56,131 nt of DNA from Hyphomicrobium sp. (GCA_013141015.1 JABFRT010000054.1:1-56131); one strand, 5' to 3'. Counted from the stretch's first letter, positions 9,975 through 18,459 are shown. Numbers and translations are program-made. The notes: generated by a model from the letters alone, not told the origin.

Positions 9975-10820
9975 ATGAGAAGCGGTTTGGTTAAATTCAA
10001 TACCGGGGCACTGGTGGCGCTCGCTATGGCGGCGATGCTTGCGGCACCTGCGCGCGCGGTTGATGTCGGCCCGGTGTCGCCTGACGCGGACTTCACGGCG
10101 CAGCAGATCACCACCATTTTGTTCAAAGCGCCACCCGGCGTGCGTCCGGTTTTTTCCGGCCGCGATCTGACCTATCTCGATTTGTCGGATCTCGACTTCA
10201 AGGGCGCGATCCTGGCGCACGCCGATCTCTACGGTACGGATTTCACCGCAGCCAATCTGTCGGGTGCCGACCTCAGCAAAGCCCGGCTGGACCGCGCTGT
10301 GCTGATCCGCGCCAACATGTCGGGCGCGAATTTGACGGACGCCACCATTCTGCGGCCGACGATCTATGCCGATGCCAAGACCACGCTGGCCGACGCGCCG
10401 AAATTCGCCGGCGCCAACATGACCCGCGTCAGCGTGCAAGCCGAACTCTCAGGCGCAGATTTCCGCGGCGCCGATTTGACTGGCGCGGATTTTTCGCCGC
10501 TCGAAGCCCGCCCTGGCCAAGGCACGCTAACAACGCAGCCGAGCAACATTCTGCGGTCGTGCGATTTCTCCGGCGCGCGCATGCGCAACGCCAACATGAC
10601 CCGCGCAATTCTCACCTTCTCGCGTTTTACCGGCGCCACGTTGCACAACGTCCGCTTCAATGGTGCGGATTTGACGAAAGTCGATTTCGCGGGCGCCGAC
10701 GTGAGCGGCGCGGATTTCACGGGCGCCGACCTCTACGACGCCAATTTCACCGGCGCCCAAGGCCTCGACACCGCGCGCGGGCTTGATACCGCCGTCAATG
10801 CGGATAAGGCGAAGCGGTGA
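9975..10820 (+). CDS. exported pentapeptide-repeat protein
   Basis: The ATG at 9975 with GAGG 7 bases upstream gives a clear signal peptide (basic start, hydrophobic core LVALAMAAMLAAPARA, cleavage after ARA near residue 28). The mature part of about 250 residues is built of A(N/D)LSX pentapeptides such as ANLSGADLSKARL, ADFRGADLTGADF and ADVSGADFTGADL, which should fold as a right-handed quadrilateral beta-helix. A non-repeat insert (about residues 160-190) contains a Cys. The molecular role of periplasmic pentapeptide proteins is not established. It follows eptA by 160 bases in the same direction. The downstream side is a gene-free repeat region. Confidence 0.85.
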   Translation: MRSGLVKFNTGALVALAMAAMLAAPARAVDVGPVSPDADFTAQQITTILFKAPPGVRPVFSGRDLTYLDLSDLDFKGAILAHADLYGTDFTAANLSGADLSKARLDRAVLIRANMSGANLTDATILRPTIYADAKTTLADAPKFAGANMTRVSVQAELSGADFRGADLTGADFSPLEARPGQGTLTTQPSNILRSCDFSGARMRNANMTRAILTFSRFTGATLHNVRFNGADLTKVDFAGADVSGADFTGADLYDANFTGAQGLDTARGLDTAVNADKAKR

Positions 10821-10840
10821 GGGGGCTGCGACATAAAAAG

Positions 10841-10932
10841 TGTCATCCCAGGCCTCGTGCCTGGGATCCATTCATCCGCTTGCGCCGGCGCTTGTGGGAT
10901 GATGGATCCTAGCCACAAGGGCTAGGATGACA
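10841..10932. repeat. 92-bp interspersed repeat, copy 1
   Basis: This 92-base block begins TGTCATCCCAGGCCTCGTGC and ends GGGCTAGGATGACA. It contains two inverted repeats: a CCCAGGC/GCCTGGG hairpin near the left end and an ATCCTAGCC/GGCTAGGAT hairpin near the right end. A nearly identical copy in the same orientation lies at 11606-11697. Such GTCATCCC-type palindromic repeats are common non-coding elements in alphaproteobacterial genomes. Confidence 0.85.
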
Positions 10933-10966
10933 AGGGTGGGGAGGCGCATGCTGGTCAAATACGGCT

Positions 10967-11470
10967 GTCATTGCCGGGGCGATGCGAAGCATCGCGAAGC
11001 CACCGGCCATCCACGGCAAGCACGCACTCCCGCGTTCCCGGCCGTAGATGCGCTAAGCGCATCGTAGAGCCGGGACCTTTCTCAGTTGCTATAGTTTTCA
11101 AATCCCAACAGGTAAAGATCCCGTGTCTGCGGTGCACCGCAAGGGCGCTGCACTCGCGCACGGGAAAGCGGCTGGTGGTGTGGCACCGCTAGAGTAACAC
11201 CACCACCGTCATGGCCGGGGCGATGCGCAACCCCTCCACCCGCGTTCCCGGCCGTAGATGCGCTAAGCGCATCGCAGAGCCGGGATCTTTCGCGTTCGCT
11301 AGGGCTTCCAAATCCCAACAGGTAAAGATCCCGTGTCTGCGGTGCACCGCAAGGGCGCTGCACTCGCGCACGGGAAAACGGGTGGTGGTGTGGCACCGCT
11401 AGAGTAACACCACCACCGTCATAGCCGGGGCGATGCACACCATCGCAAACCCGCCGGCCATCCACGGCAT
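10967..11470. repeat. 210-bp direct repeat array (about 2.3 units)
   Basis: Units begin GTCAT(T/G/A)GCCGGGGCGATGC at 10967, 11208 and 11418. Units 2 and 3 are spaced exactly 210 bases; unit 1 is 241 bases because of an extra segment of about 31 bases near 10985-11020. Shared landmarks are the CGTAGATGCGCTAAGCGCAT palindrome, AATCCCAACAGGTAAAGATC (11101 and 11311) and the closing AGAGTAACACCACCACCGTC. The third unit is a 5-prime fragment that runs into a GTCATCCCGGCGAAGGCCGG palindromic repeat near 11490. No coding function is evident. Confidence 0.85.
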
Positions 11471-11489
11471 TCCACATTCCGTCATCCCG

Positions 11490-11515
11490 GCGAAGGCCGG
11501 GATCCAGGCAGGCGT
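11490..11515. repeat. short palindromic repeat (GTCATCCCGGCGAAGGCCGG type)
   Basis: A compact hairpin with CCCGGC/GCCGGG arms and a GAAG loop. This motif is a widespread intergenic palindrome in alphaproteobacteria. It sits inside the repeat-rich gap between the pentapeptide gene and the DUF2971-like gene. Confidence 0.65.
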
Positions 11516-11605
11516 CGGCGCGAAGACATGTTGGGTCTGCGCTGCGCTTGACGCCAACCTACAAGATGGGCCGGACGGAAATTGCAGACGGCGCAGCACC
11601 AAACG

Positions 11606-11697
11606 TGTCATCCCAGGCCTCGTGCCTGGGATCCATTCATCCTCTGGCGCCGGCGTTTGTGGAACGATGGATCCTAGCCACAAGGGCTAGGATGACA
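11606..11697. repeat. 92-bp interspersed repeat, copy 2
   Basis: Same orientation and same two hairpins as the copy at 10841-10932, with a few substitutions in the middle. The pair brackets the 210-bp repeat array as direct repeats, so recombination between them would delete about 765 bases. Confidence 0.85.
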
Positions 11698-11809
11698 GCG
11701 GTGCGTGGCATTGCGCGGTTGCGAAACACCACGACCGTCAAACGGGGTCGAAGCACTGCATCGCGAAGAAGTACTAGCGTGCGGACCAACTTAGTAGTTG
11801 CTCCGGATC

Positions 11810-12784
11810 TTAGGTACGCAACGGAATGTTGGACAAAAAAACTCGTTCGTGAGCTTTATCAATTTTTAATTCTTCGAGCAGCCTTACGAAGTAGTCATAC
11901 ATCGCGAGGGGAAAGGCCGTAGGACCGATAATGATGCGACTGATAAGATGATTCAGATTGAGGCCGACTAAGTTCTCTTCTGGGAAGTCTCGCAAGGGTA
12001 ATTCGTAGATTATCTGCGGAATACCCCTCACATCGACCAAGCTAGATTTTAGTCGTTCATTAGGTTGGTGCTTGGGCTGATGGACGATGCGCCACTCTCG
12101 CTCTTCTTTGAATCCCAAATGTTTTGAGCAGATTGCCTGAGATTGCAGACATTCGAAAAGATGATCAACCAATGTCTCGGCACTCTGAGTCTTTAGAAAT
12201 TCCAATTCAGCTTCCATGCGGGAGACGAGCAACTGAAATGAGGATTGGTCATCCGGTGCACAATAAATCACAGGGTACGCGTAAGCACTCAACGCATCCG
12301 TGTAGGAGTACATTGGCGCCGGATTAATTACGATCGCGATAGCGGCGGCTCCACCGTAAGCCCGCCACATCGATAGACGGCCTATTTCATCCTCCGCATC
12401 GTCATGTTCCGACAAACAAAACAGGTAAGTATCCATCCGAAGATGGTCCACCCACCCATCATACAGCGCCACTATTTTATCCGGCAACTCGCTATTCAGC
12501 TCACCGAGAAGTACCCAAAACTTCTTAGCCGCTACTTGCTCCGACTTTCGTCCAAGCCCGGCAATCAGGCGACTATTGCCAAAATTTATTTCACTAACAT
12601 CATTCATTGTGGTTGCATTGCGCAACCAAACGTGTGGGCCACGTAAGATAGATGTTGCTGCACTGGCCGATGTATAGTGCACAAATCTGGTGCCAGCAGC
12701 CATGGCTGCTTCGCGACGTCCCAGCGTTTCGGGCTGGAAAATCCGCATGAGCTTAAGTGTGACTTCGTCAATTTCAATAGTCAT
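11810..12784 (-). CDS. DUF2971-like protein
   Basis: The 324-residue product has the signature opening of DUF2971 proteins: FVHYTSASAATSILRGPHVW followed by LRNATTMNDVSEINFG (about residues 32-68). A later conserved patch is KEEREWRIVHQP (about residue 228) and a CLSEHDDAEDE / MWRAYGGAAA region lies in the middle. The molecular function of DUF2971 is not established. The gene is visibly AT-richer than its neighbours and stands alone between a repeat nest and a damaged HAD gene, which suggests horizontal acquisition. There is no membrane span or signal peptide. Confidence 0.7.
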   Translation of the reverse strand: MTIEIDEVTLKLMRIFQPETLGRREAAMAAGTRFVHYTSASAATSILRGPHVWLRNATTMNDVSEINFGNSRLIAGLGRKSEQVAAKKFWVLLGELNSELPDKIVALYDGWVDHLRMDTYLFCLSEHDDAEDEIGRLSMWRAYGGAAAIAIVINPAPMYSYTDALSAYAYPVIYCAPDDQSSFQLLVSRMEAELEFLKTQSAETLVDHLFECLQSQAICSKHLGFKEEREWRIVHQPKHQPNERLKSSLVDVRGIPQIIYELPLRDFPEENLVGLNLNHLISRIIIGPTAFPLAMYDYFVRLLEELKIDKAHERVFLSNIPLRT

Positions 12785-12824
12785 GTTTTCTCAGATACAA
12801 TTGATGTCGCACATACTTAGAAAA

Positions 12825-13829
12825 TCACCCACCCAACCCACTTCTCTCCTCTTGCACGCGGATGTCCGCGATCATGCGATCCAGCAGCAGGCAGGTGCGT
12901 TTGAACAGGTCGGAGTTCTTGCGGTAATCGGCACCGGCGTAGAAATCGCAACGGCCAGCGTTGAAAAGATCAATGCATTTCTTCTCGCCGCCATGTGGGA
13001 TTTTTGCTTGCGCGCTTGCCCCAGACTTCGCGCGTTCCCCCGCAAGGGGACTTCCAAGTGGTCGCGCCCGGCTCGACGAAGGAGAGTCGGAACGCGCAAC
13101 AGAGAGAGGCGTATGCACCGCAATCGCGTGGCCGCCGTTCTTTTTCAAAAGCGCCATGCTCGGCACGTCGGTGTCGCCGTCGCCGAAGTAGATCATGTTG
13201 GAAAACGGAATGGGCCGCGCATCTTCCGGCATGTGGCTGTTGATGCTCTCGCCTAAATCCTCAATGCCCTTGTTGATGCGGAACAGGTACTGCGTCTTGC
13301 CGGTGTCGGTGATCACGCGCTTCGGGAATGGCAAATCATACGCATCGAACCAATATTCGGACGCGAACACGTTGGCGAAGTTCTTATAGATCTTTGTGCC
13401 CTCGATGATCTCGGTCAGACCCGACGACACGAGGTAATGTTTGATCGAGACGCCGTGGCCCGCGCTTTTTTCTTTCACATAAGCGGCCATTTCCGCAAAC
13501 CATGTCTCAACGCCAGGGTACAATTCGACATCGCGGCCCTGCGCCACGAGATCCTTGCGATCAATCCGCAAGCCCTTCTCCTTGGCCTTCTTGTACATCA
13601 GGTGCATGTAGGTGATCAGCGGGTCGGCGCGATGCTCGCGGGCGATGCGGTTGCTCTCAGTCCAAAAGGCCTCGGGGTCTTCGCCGATTTTCGGCAGGAA
13701 CGCGTATTCCTGCATCGGACGCGGGCAGAGCGTGCCGTCGAAATCATAGACGAGCGCGATGGTCTTCTGGTATAGATGGATTTCTTCTTCGACGCTGGCG
13801 AGTGGCGCGCGGAACGCGTGTCGCCAGCG
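12825..13829 (-). CDS. HAD-family hydrolase with lost start codon and internal repeat insertion
   Basis: HAD phosphatase-like protein. Motif I (LVYDFDGTLCPRP) is read in frame at about 13724-13754, but the first ATG (13715) lies downstream of it, and no ATG, GTG or TTG occurs between motif I and the in-frame TGA at 13830-13832. The coordinates given are therefore the limits of the open frame, not a proven start. Motif II (LVSSGLTEIIEG), a Lys region (FPKRVITDTGKTQYLFRINK) and motif III/IV (MIYFGDGDTDVPSM) are intact. Between AIAVH and GEKKCIDLF an in-frame insertion of about 40 residues interrupts the conserved sequence and corresponds to a palindromic repeat. Family members are of unknown substrate. 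The gene may be inactive. Confidence 0.7.
   Translation of the reverse strand, partial: RWRHAFRAPLASVEEEIHLYQKTIALVYDFDGTLCPRPMQEYAFLPKIGEDPEAFWTESNRIAREHRADPLITYMHLMYKKAKEKGLRIDRKDLVAQGRDVELYPGVETWFAEMAAYVKEKSAGHGVSIKHYLVSSGLTEIIEGTKIYKNFANVFASEYWFDAYDLPFPKRVITDTGKTQYLFRINKGIEDLGESINSHMPEDARPIPFSNMIYFGDGDTDVPSMALLKKNGGHAIAVHTPLSVARSDSPSSSRARPLGSPLAGERAKSGASAQAKIPHGGEKKCIDLFNAGRCDFYAGADYRKNSDLFKRTCLLLDRMIADIRVQEERSGLGG
13030..13097. repeat. palindromic element inserted in-frame in the HAD gene
   Basis: The left end GCGCGTTCC (13030-13038) and right end GGAACGCGC (13089-13097) are perfect inverted repeats, with an internal CCCC-GCAA-GGGG hairpin just inside the left arm. The element and its flanks add about 40 residues to the HAD protein without breaking its frame. 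Confidence 0.65.
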
Positions 13830-13831
13830 TC
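13791..13831. repeat. palindromic element at the 5-prime end of the HAD gene
   Basis: GACGCTGGCGA (13791-13801) and TCGCCAGCGTC (13821-13831) form an 11-bp perfect inverted repeat around a GCGCGGAACGCG core. It lies where the HAD start codon should be. A relative with the same outer GCTGGC/GCCAGC arms is at 14623-14661. Confidence 0.65.
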
Positions 13832-14141
13832 AACGAAAACTCTTCCCGCTCACTCGCTCGACCATCGCCCAATCCTCGCTGCCGCCTTCGACTTGTAGGC
13901 GCGACTAGACAGCGATTCGGGGGGCGAATTGAAGACGTGAGCGCCAAGCCGTACCCGCAAACCGTTATTGCCCCCGGGAAAAACTGCGCATTCCGCAAGT
14001 ACCGCAATCTTGCGGCCAATTACCGGTGCCCTAGACGAAAACTGAATTGCTGAGACAGCTGCCGTTCATTTTCGGCGCGCTATCGTCGATCCATTGAAAC
14101 ACGCATTCCCCACCGCCTCTTTTCAATCAGCGATACACGCC
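13832..14141. other. intergenic stretch without recognised gene
   Basis: About 310 bases between the broken 5-prime end of the HAD gene and the small secreted-protein pseudogene. Short open frames exist on both strands but none shows a ribosome-binding site or a recognisable protein. It may hold remnants of the lost HAD upstream region. Confidence 0.35.
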
Positions 14142-14472
14142 ATGAAAAAGTTTGCATTTAGCACGCTCGCCGCCGCCATGATGTTTGCGCGACAGCGCCT
14201 CCAGCCGCCCTCGCCGATTGGCCGGTGAAGGCTTCGACGGCGCCCATTGCAGGTTTATTTCAGGAAGCCCAGGCCAGCGGCCCGCGCGGCACAGTGAAAT
14301 CCGTTGCCATTGCGCGCTGGCAAAAGCAGATCGCGATAACTGCCCGGAATTCAGCTCGAAATGGTGGCGCGCCAAAAATCGCTATGTGACTTGCCACACC
14401 GCCCGCAACCGCGAACGCTGCACCGCTGGTGCCGCGCCCGCGCGCAAACTGTTCGGCTGGCTGGCGAAGTAA
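14142..14472 (+). pseudogene. small secreted protein, two frameshifts
   Basis: The ATG at 14142 starts a signal peptide (MKKFAFSTLAAAMMFA). The frame then closes quickly. Restoring one base near 14190 continues as TAPPAALADWPVKASTAP and later SVAIARWQKQIA, and a second one-base correction near 14335 gives CPEFSSKWWRAKNRYVTCH and a final TAA at 14470-14472. The assembled product of about 110 residues has a Cys-containing C-terminal module resembling small exported proteins of Rhizobiales, but no function can be named. The two shifts in 331 bases suggest a pseudogene. Confidence 0.5.
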
Positions 14473-14578
14473 CGCCCGGATTTTTTATGACCAATTTTTT
14501 TTGACGATGCATTTTGTGAATTGGCAGCCGGACGTTTTGCAATGACGTAGTCATATTAAACGTCTGCCAATGGGAAGG

Positions 14579-14605
14579 CCGGAGCATGCGTGCCGCATGT
14601 TCCGG
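14579..14605. terminator. hairpin between the secreted-protein pseudogene and the redoxin gene
   Basis: CCGGAGCATGCG and CGCATGTTCCGG form a 12-bp stem with one G-T wobble and a TGC loop. A TTTTT run follows 8 bases later on the plus strand, so it is a weak candidate terminator for plus-strand transcription. Confidence 0.4.
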
Positions 14606-14622
14606 CTAGACCATTTTTGTGG

Positions 14623-14661
14623 GCGCTGGCGACTCTCGTTCCGAGAGCCAGCCGCCAGCGC
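14623..14661. repeat. nested palindromic element
   Basis: Outer arms GCGCTGGC (14623-14630) and GCCAGCGC (14654-14661) enclose an inner CTCTCG-TTC-CGAGAG hairpin (14633-14647). The outer arms match those of the element at the HAD 5-prime end. It lies just downstream of the redoxin gene. Confidence 0.6.
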
Positions 14662-14688
14662 GGACGTGAAGGTGCGGACCTAAAGGCG

Positions 14689-15423
14689 CTAGTGCTTGCA
14701 ACCGCAGCCGCCGTTGCCGTCGCAGCCTTCTTTTTTTGCGGCGTGTTCGTGTTTGTGGTCGTGGGCGTGGCCGTGATCGCCACCGCCGCAGCAACCGCCG
14801 CCGTGCGCGTGATCGTGGTCATGCCCGTGATCATGGCTGTGATCATGCCCGTGACTGCCGCCACAGCATCCGCCTTCGTGGGCGTGCTCTTCCGGATCGG
14901 TCAGGGCTGCGTGCAGCTTGCTCTCAATCGCAATCGACATTTCGCGCGGGGAATTCTTGTCTTCCATCAACATACCCATGACCTCGGCGCCGATGCGCAG
15001 ATCGTCGACCGCACCCAGATAGTGGCGGCGCAACCGGCCCTGACGGTCGAACACCAGGATCGCGGGCGTGCCTTGCAACTCATAGTCCTTCATCGTTTGC
15101 GGCAGGCCGTCTCCGTTCGGCTTGTCGTAGGCCACGGGGATATCGATGCCGCTGTCTTTCAAAAACGCCTGCACTTTGTCGGGCGTCTGCTGATCGAACT
15201 TTTCAAACGCCATGTGCAGACCGATGACCGCGACTTCGTCAGTCGTGAAGGCTTTGCGGATCCGCTCGGCTTGCGGCAGGCCGAACTTGATCGAGCCCGG
15301 GCACGCAATCTGGCAGACTGCCACGATGATCACCTTGCCGCGATAATCTTTGAGCGAAATCTTCTTGTCGGAGTTCAACCAACGGGACGCGGTGAATTCG
15401 GGCGGGCTTTCGGGATTGAACAT
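14689..15423 (-). CDS. redoxin-family protein with His/Cys-rich metal-binding tail
   Basis: Residues 1-165 form a thioredoxin-like redoxin domain: [10 protein letters not shown] start, [20 protein letters not shown] at the active site (the string [15 protein letters not shown] holds Cys37 and Cys41; Ser44 replaces the second Cys of the CPGC relatives), and [17 protein letters not shown] with the cis-Pro. From about residue 178 a low-complexity tail of 67 residues contains 18 His and 7 Cys, including two CCGG blocks, alternating HDH runs and a final CGCKH. Such tails bind soft or transition metals (Ni, Zn, Cu). No signal peptide is visible, so it is probably cytosolic. AGGACAAG precedes the ATG. 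Function is inferred as a thiol-based redox protein linked to metal storage, delivery or sensing. Confidence 0.8.
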   Translation of the reverse strand: MFNPESPPEFTASRWLNSDKKISLKDYRGKVIIVAVCQIACPGSIKFGLPQAERIRKAFTTDEVAVIGLHMAFEKFDQQTPDKVQAFLKDSGIDIPVAYDKPNGDGLPQTMKDYELQGTPAILVFDRQGRLRRHYLGAVDDLRIGAEVMGMLMEDKNSPREMSIAIESKLHAALTDPEEHAHEGGCCGGSHGHDHSHDHGHDHDHAHGGGCCGGGDHGHAHDHKHEHAAKKEGCDGNGGCGCKH

Positions 15424-15494
15424 GATGGACTTGTCCTGTTGTCTTGTGAGGCCCGCTATATAGCATGCGGAAACACGAAAAGAAGGCGCGCGGC

Positions 15495-17257
15495 TCAGTC
15501 GCAGGGCTTCAGTGAGGTTGCGCCAGATTGCAGCACAAAGGCCTCGTTACATGCGAACGCGGGCGGCGGATTGCAAGGCGGCGCGCTGGTACTTGCAACA
15601 ACCGTTAACGTCAATGCGCAGCCGCGCATCGTATTGACAGCCCGCAGGCAGGCGACGGGGCGGATTTTGGTCTGCTGGTGATGTGTCAGCGCACTGTGGT
15701 TTTGCACGTTCCAGCCATCGGAGATGACGGCAAGGCCCGGCACGCTCCCGTCTGCCAGCTTCGCCAAACCGGTGGCGGTTGAAAGTTCCGCGTCGCGGTT
15801 CAAGATAAACCGGCTGGTCGGCTCGTTAAAACCGAGCACACCGAGACGCTGGGGTGGGCAGGCGGCGAGCGCACGTTCGATCTGCCGCGCGGGCCAGATT
15901 TTATCAATCGACGGCATCACGCCCGCGATCAACGTGACCGCGAATAGCCCGAGCGCCGCGACGCTCACCTTTGCCCAGCGCGTCAGGTTCCCGGCTCGGC
16001 CAACTGCCGCGCTCAAGAAAACAACGCGGCAACCGCGAGCATTGGCACGCAAAGCCACAGCGCCGGCCACTCGCGCACAGCCGCAAACGGTGCGGCAAAC
16101 AAGGTGGCTGCGAACAGCGCGGCGAGCGGCGGCCAAGGGATCGCGTGGAATTTTGGCAGCGCTTTCCCACTCCACGACGCGACCAGCACACCCACGCCAA
16201 GCGCCAGCGCCGGAAACATCGGCTGCACCATGTAAGTGCCGGGTTTCGACGATAGCAGTTCGAGATAGATGATGTAGCCAAGCACCCAGGCGAGCAGGAA
16301 GCGGGCGATTTTTGCGTCTTGCGATAGACCGGCGCGATTGCCCCACAGTGTGCTCAGTGCAGGCGCCAGCAACGCGGTGCCGGGCAGAAATCCGAGCACT
16401 GCCGCCAACACGAACGTGCCCGGCATGGCGCGCAGCTTCATATCCTGCGATCCGCCAAGCGCGGCCAGAAATTCCCTATAGTCGAGACCGGCGAACGGCA
16501 CGCCGTCTTGCAGTATCCGCACAATGATCCAAGGGCTCGCGATCAAAGGGCCAGCGGCAAACCGAACCGATGGCGAGGCGCTGCATCCACCACATATCGC
16601 GGTCCATAAACCGCAACGCAATCAGCGTGACGATGACGAGGATTGGCACAAGCAGCGCATTGATCAGCATGCCGAGGCCGAGCGCCGCCCAGAACAGCAG
16701 CGCCAGCGGGCGGGTGCTCTCCTCGCGGGGGGCGGTATAAATCCGCAGCAAGGCCAGCATCGCGACGGTGGCAGGCAGCAGCGACAACCCTTCTGCGATA
16801 GCGAGATGCGCGACCAGAACCGTCAACGGCGCAACCGCGAAGAGGCCCGCTGCGATCAACGCCGCCACACCCCCCACGAGTGGTGCGGCCAGCAGATAAA
16901 GCGCCAGCACCGCTAGTGTGACCGACAGCATGCCGGGAATGCGATAAACCCAGATATCGCGCGCGTGCTCAGGCCCTGCCAGCCACGCCACTTTGGCTTG
17001 CGCCCAATACGTGCCAATCGGCCGGAACTGATGGACCGTTTCGCCATAACGCGGATCAACAATCGCGCCCCGCGCCAGCATGTCCCGCGTGGTCTCGGCA
17101 AACACGACTTCCGTCCGGTCAACCGCCGGCAACCGGATAACGCCGGGCAGATAGACGGCAAGGCACAACAGAAACAGGGCGAGCATGGATAAGCGCCGTT
17201 GCGCGCCGATGTTGTGGCGTACCTTTTCAATCGTGCCAGCCCCGTCCACGCCGCCAT
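15495..17257 (-). pseudogene. ArnT-like GT39 glycosyltransferase, frameshifted
   Basis: GT39/ArnT enzymes are polytopic inner-membrane proteins that move sugars from lipid carriers to lipid A or glycans. The N-terminal part (frame ending near 16560) carries the characteristic LPAVDRTEVVFAETTRDML acidic motif and then many membrane spans. The continuation LIASPWIIVRILQDGVPFAG is in another frame, and a third frame (after about 16020) holds the C-terminal soluble part. At least two indels are needed, one in a T run near 16022. The start is unsettled: the ATG at 17257 begins MAAWTGLARLKRY, but the downstream transmembrane sequence is in a different frame. Together with EptA this would have been a lipid A modification gene. 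It looks inactive. Confidence 0.75.
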
Positions 17258-17337
17258 TTCCCGCGTTGTCTTGACACCCACCCGTAGTTGGGGGCATTGC
17301 GCATCCTCAGACGAAAAAGACAAGAGGGCGAGCGCCG

Positions 17338-17916
17338 ATGACCGACACTAAAAACAGCACAGCCGCCAAGCGCGCCCGCCTGATCGAGATCGTTAAGGCG
17401 CGTTCGTTCCAGGAAGGGCCTGAAATGCGGCTGGCATCCGGCAAGCTGTCGACCTTCTACTTCAACATGAAACCGACCATGCTTGACAGCGAGGGCGCCC
17501 ACCTCATCGCCGATCTGATCCTCGATCAGCTCGATGGCGTGGACGCGGACCTCGTCGGCGGGCTTGAAATGGGTGCCGTGCCAATTGCCGCCAGCGTGAC
17601 AGCCGTGGCCCACACCCGCGGCCGCAAGCTGCCGGCCTTCTTCGCGCGCAAACAGGCCAAGGAACACGGCACCAAAAGCCTGATCGAAGGCTTGGGCCCG
17701 GGCGAGACGATGGCTGGAAAACGCGTCGTTATCGTCGAGGACGTAACGACCACCGGCGGCTCGGCGATCAAAGCGGCCGAAGCCATCCGCGCGTCGGGCG
17801 CCGAGATTGTGCGCGTGATTACAATCGTTGATCGCCAGGACGGCGCGGACGACGCCTTCAAGGCCGCCAACATGGATTTCCGGCCCTTGCTGACTTTGGC
17901 CAACTTCAAGAGCTAA
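17338..17916 (+). CDS. pyrE: orotate phosphoribosyltransferase
   Basis: PyrE joins orotate and PRPP to give OMP in de novo pyrimidine synthesis. The 192-residue protein has the PRPP-binding motif VVIVEDVTTTGGSAIKA (about residues 130-146), a catalytic-loop region (FFARKQAKEHGTKSLIEG) and the N-terminal LASGKLSTFYFNMKP motif of the longer, alphaproteobacterial-type enzyme. Length and motifs are normal. It is divergent from the ArnT-like pseudogene and is one of the few intact genes in the 13-21 kb block. Confidence 0.95.
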   Translation: MTDTKNSTAAKRARLIEIVKARSFQEGPEMRLASGKLSTFYFNMKPTMLDSEGAHLIADLILDQLDGVDADLVGGLEMGAVPIAASVTAVAHTRGRKLPAFFARKQAKEHGTKSLIEGLGPGETMAGKRVVIVEDVTTTGGSAIKAAEAIRASGAEIVRVITIVDRQDGADDAFKAANMDFRPLLTLANFKS

Positions 17917-17952
17917 CAGCCGCTACCAGACCGCAATGTCAGCGAGGCGCGC

Positions 17953-18309
17953 ATGGAACCGACCACACAATCCTGGCTGACTGTCATTGGCCTTGCCCTT
18001 GATTTCCTCGGCTTCGTGCTGCTGCTCAGAGAATGGTGGATCGCGTTCCTCAGCGAAAAATCGCTACTGGCGCATGAAGAATCCCTCGAACGCCAACAGA
18101 AAATGCGCGCCTTTGCATCTCAGAATGCCAACGATACAATGCGCACGCACATCACACGCGCCGGTGAAATGCAGGACGACATGGCCATCCGCCGGGCGCG
18201 CGATGAACGGCGTGCCGCGCAAAAGGGCCGCCGCCGCTGGTTCATGATGGCAAGCGTTCTAATTGTACTCGGCTTTGTTTTTCAGCTTGCCGGTGCGCTT
18301 CCCATCTAA
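17953..18309 (+). CDS. small two-span membrane protein
   Basis: Not recognised. The 118-residue product has hydrophobic spans at about residues 9-27 and 98-115, joined by a highly charged helical loop (residues 40-95) rich in Arg, Glu and Gln that could form a coiled coil. The start ATG follows an AGCGAGG tract 7-8 bases upstream. It follows pyrE by 36 bases in the same direction and may be co-transcribed, but no functional link is evident. Confidence 0.6.
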   Translation: MEPTTQSWLTVIGLALDFLGFVLLLREWWIAFLSEKSLLAHEESLERQQKMRAFASQNANDTMRTHITRAGEMQDDMAIRRARDERRAAQKGRRRWFMMASVLIVLGFVFQLAGALPI

Positions 18310-18459
18310 AAAATGTGGTGCTTGAGTTACAGGCGGCGCGCAACCGTCAGAGGTTCCATTTTTTGACGCAATCCCGCCGGGTCACGGCCGGGATCGGTTG
18401 CGCAGTTGTTACGCTCGCGCGCATGACAACGGGGTATGCGCGCTTCGTGGAGCGTCATC

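Noticed and set aside
14590-15681. 363-codon plus-strand frame over the redoxin gene
   Set aside because: Its Val/Ala-rich middle is the complement of the His/Cys-rich tail; no family resemblance.
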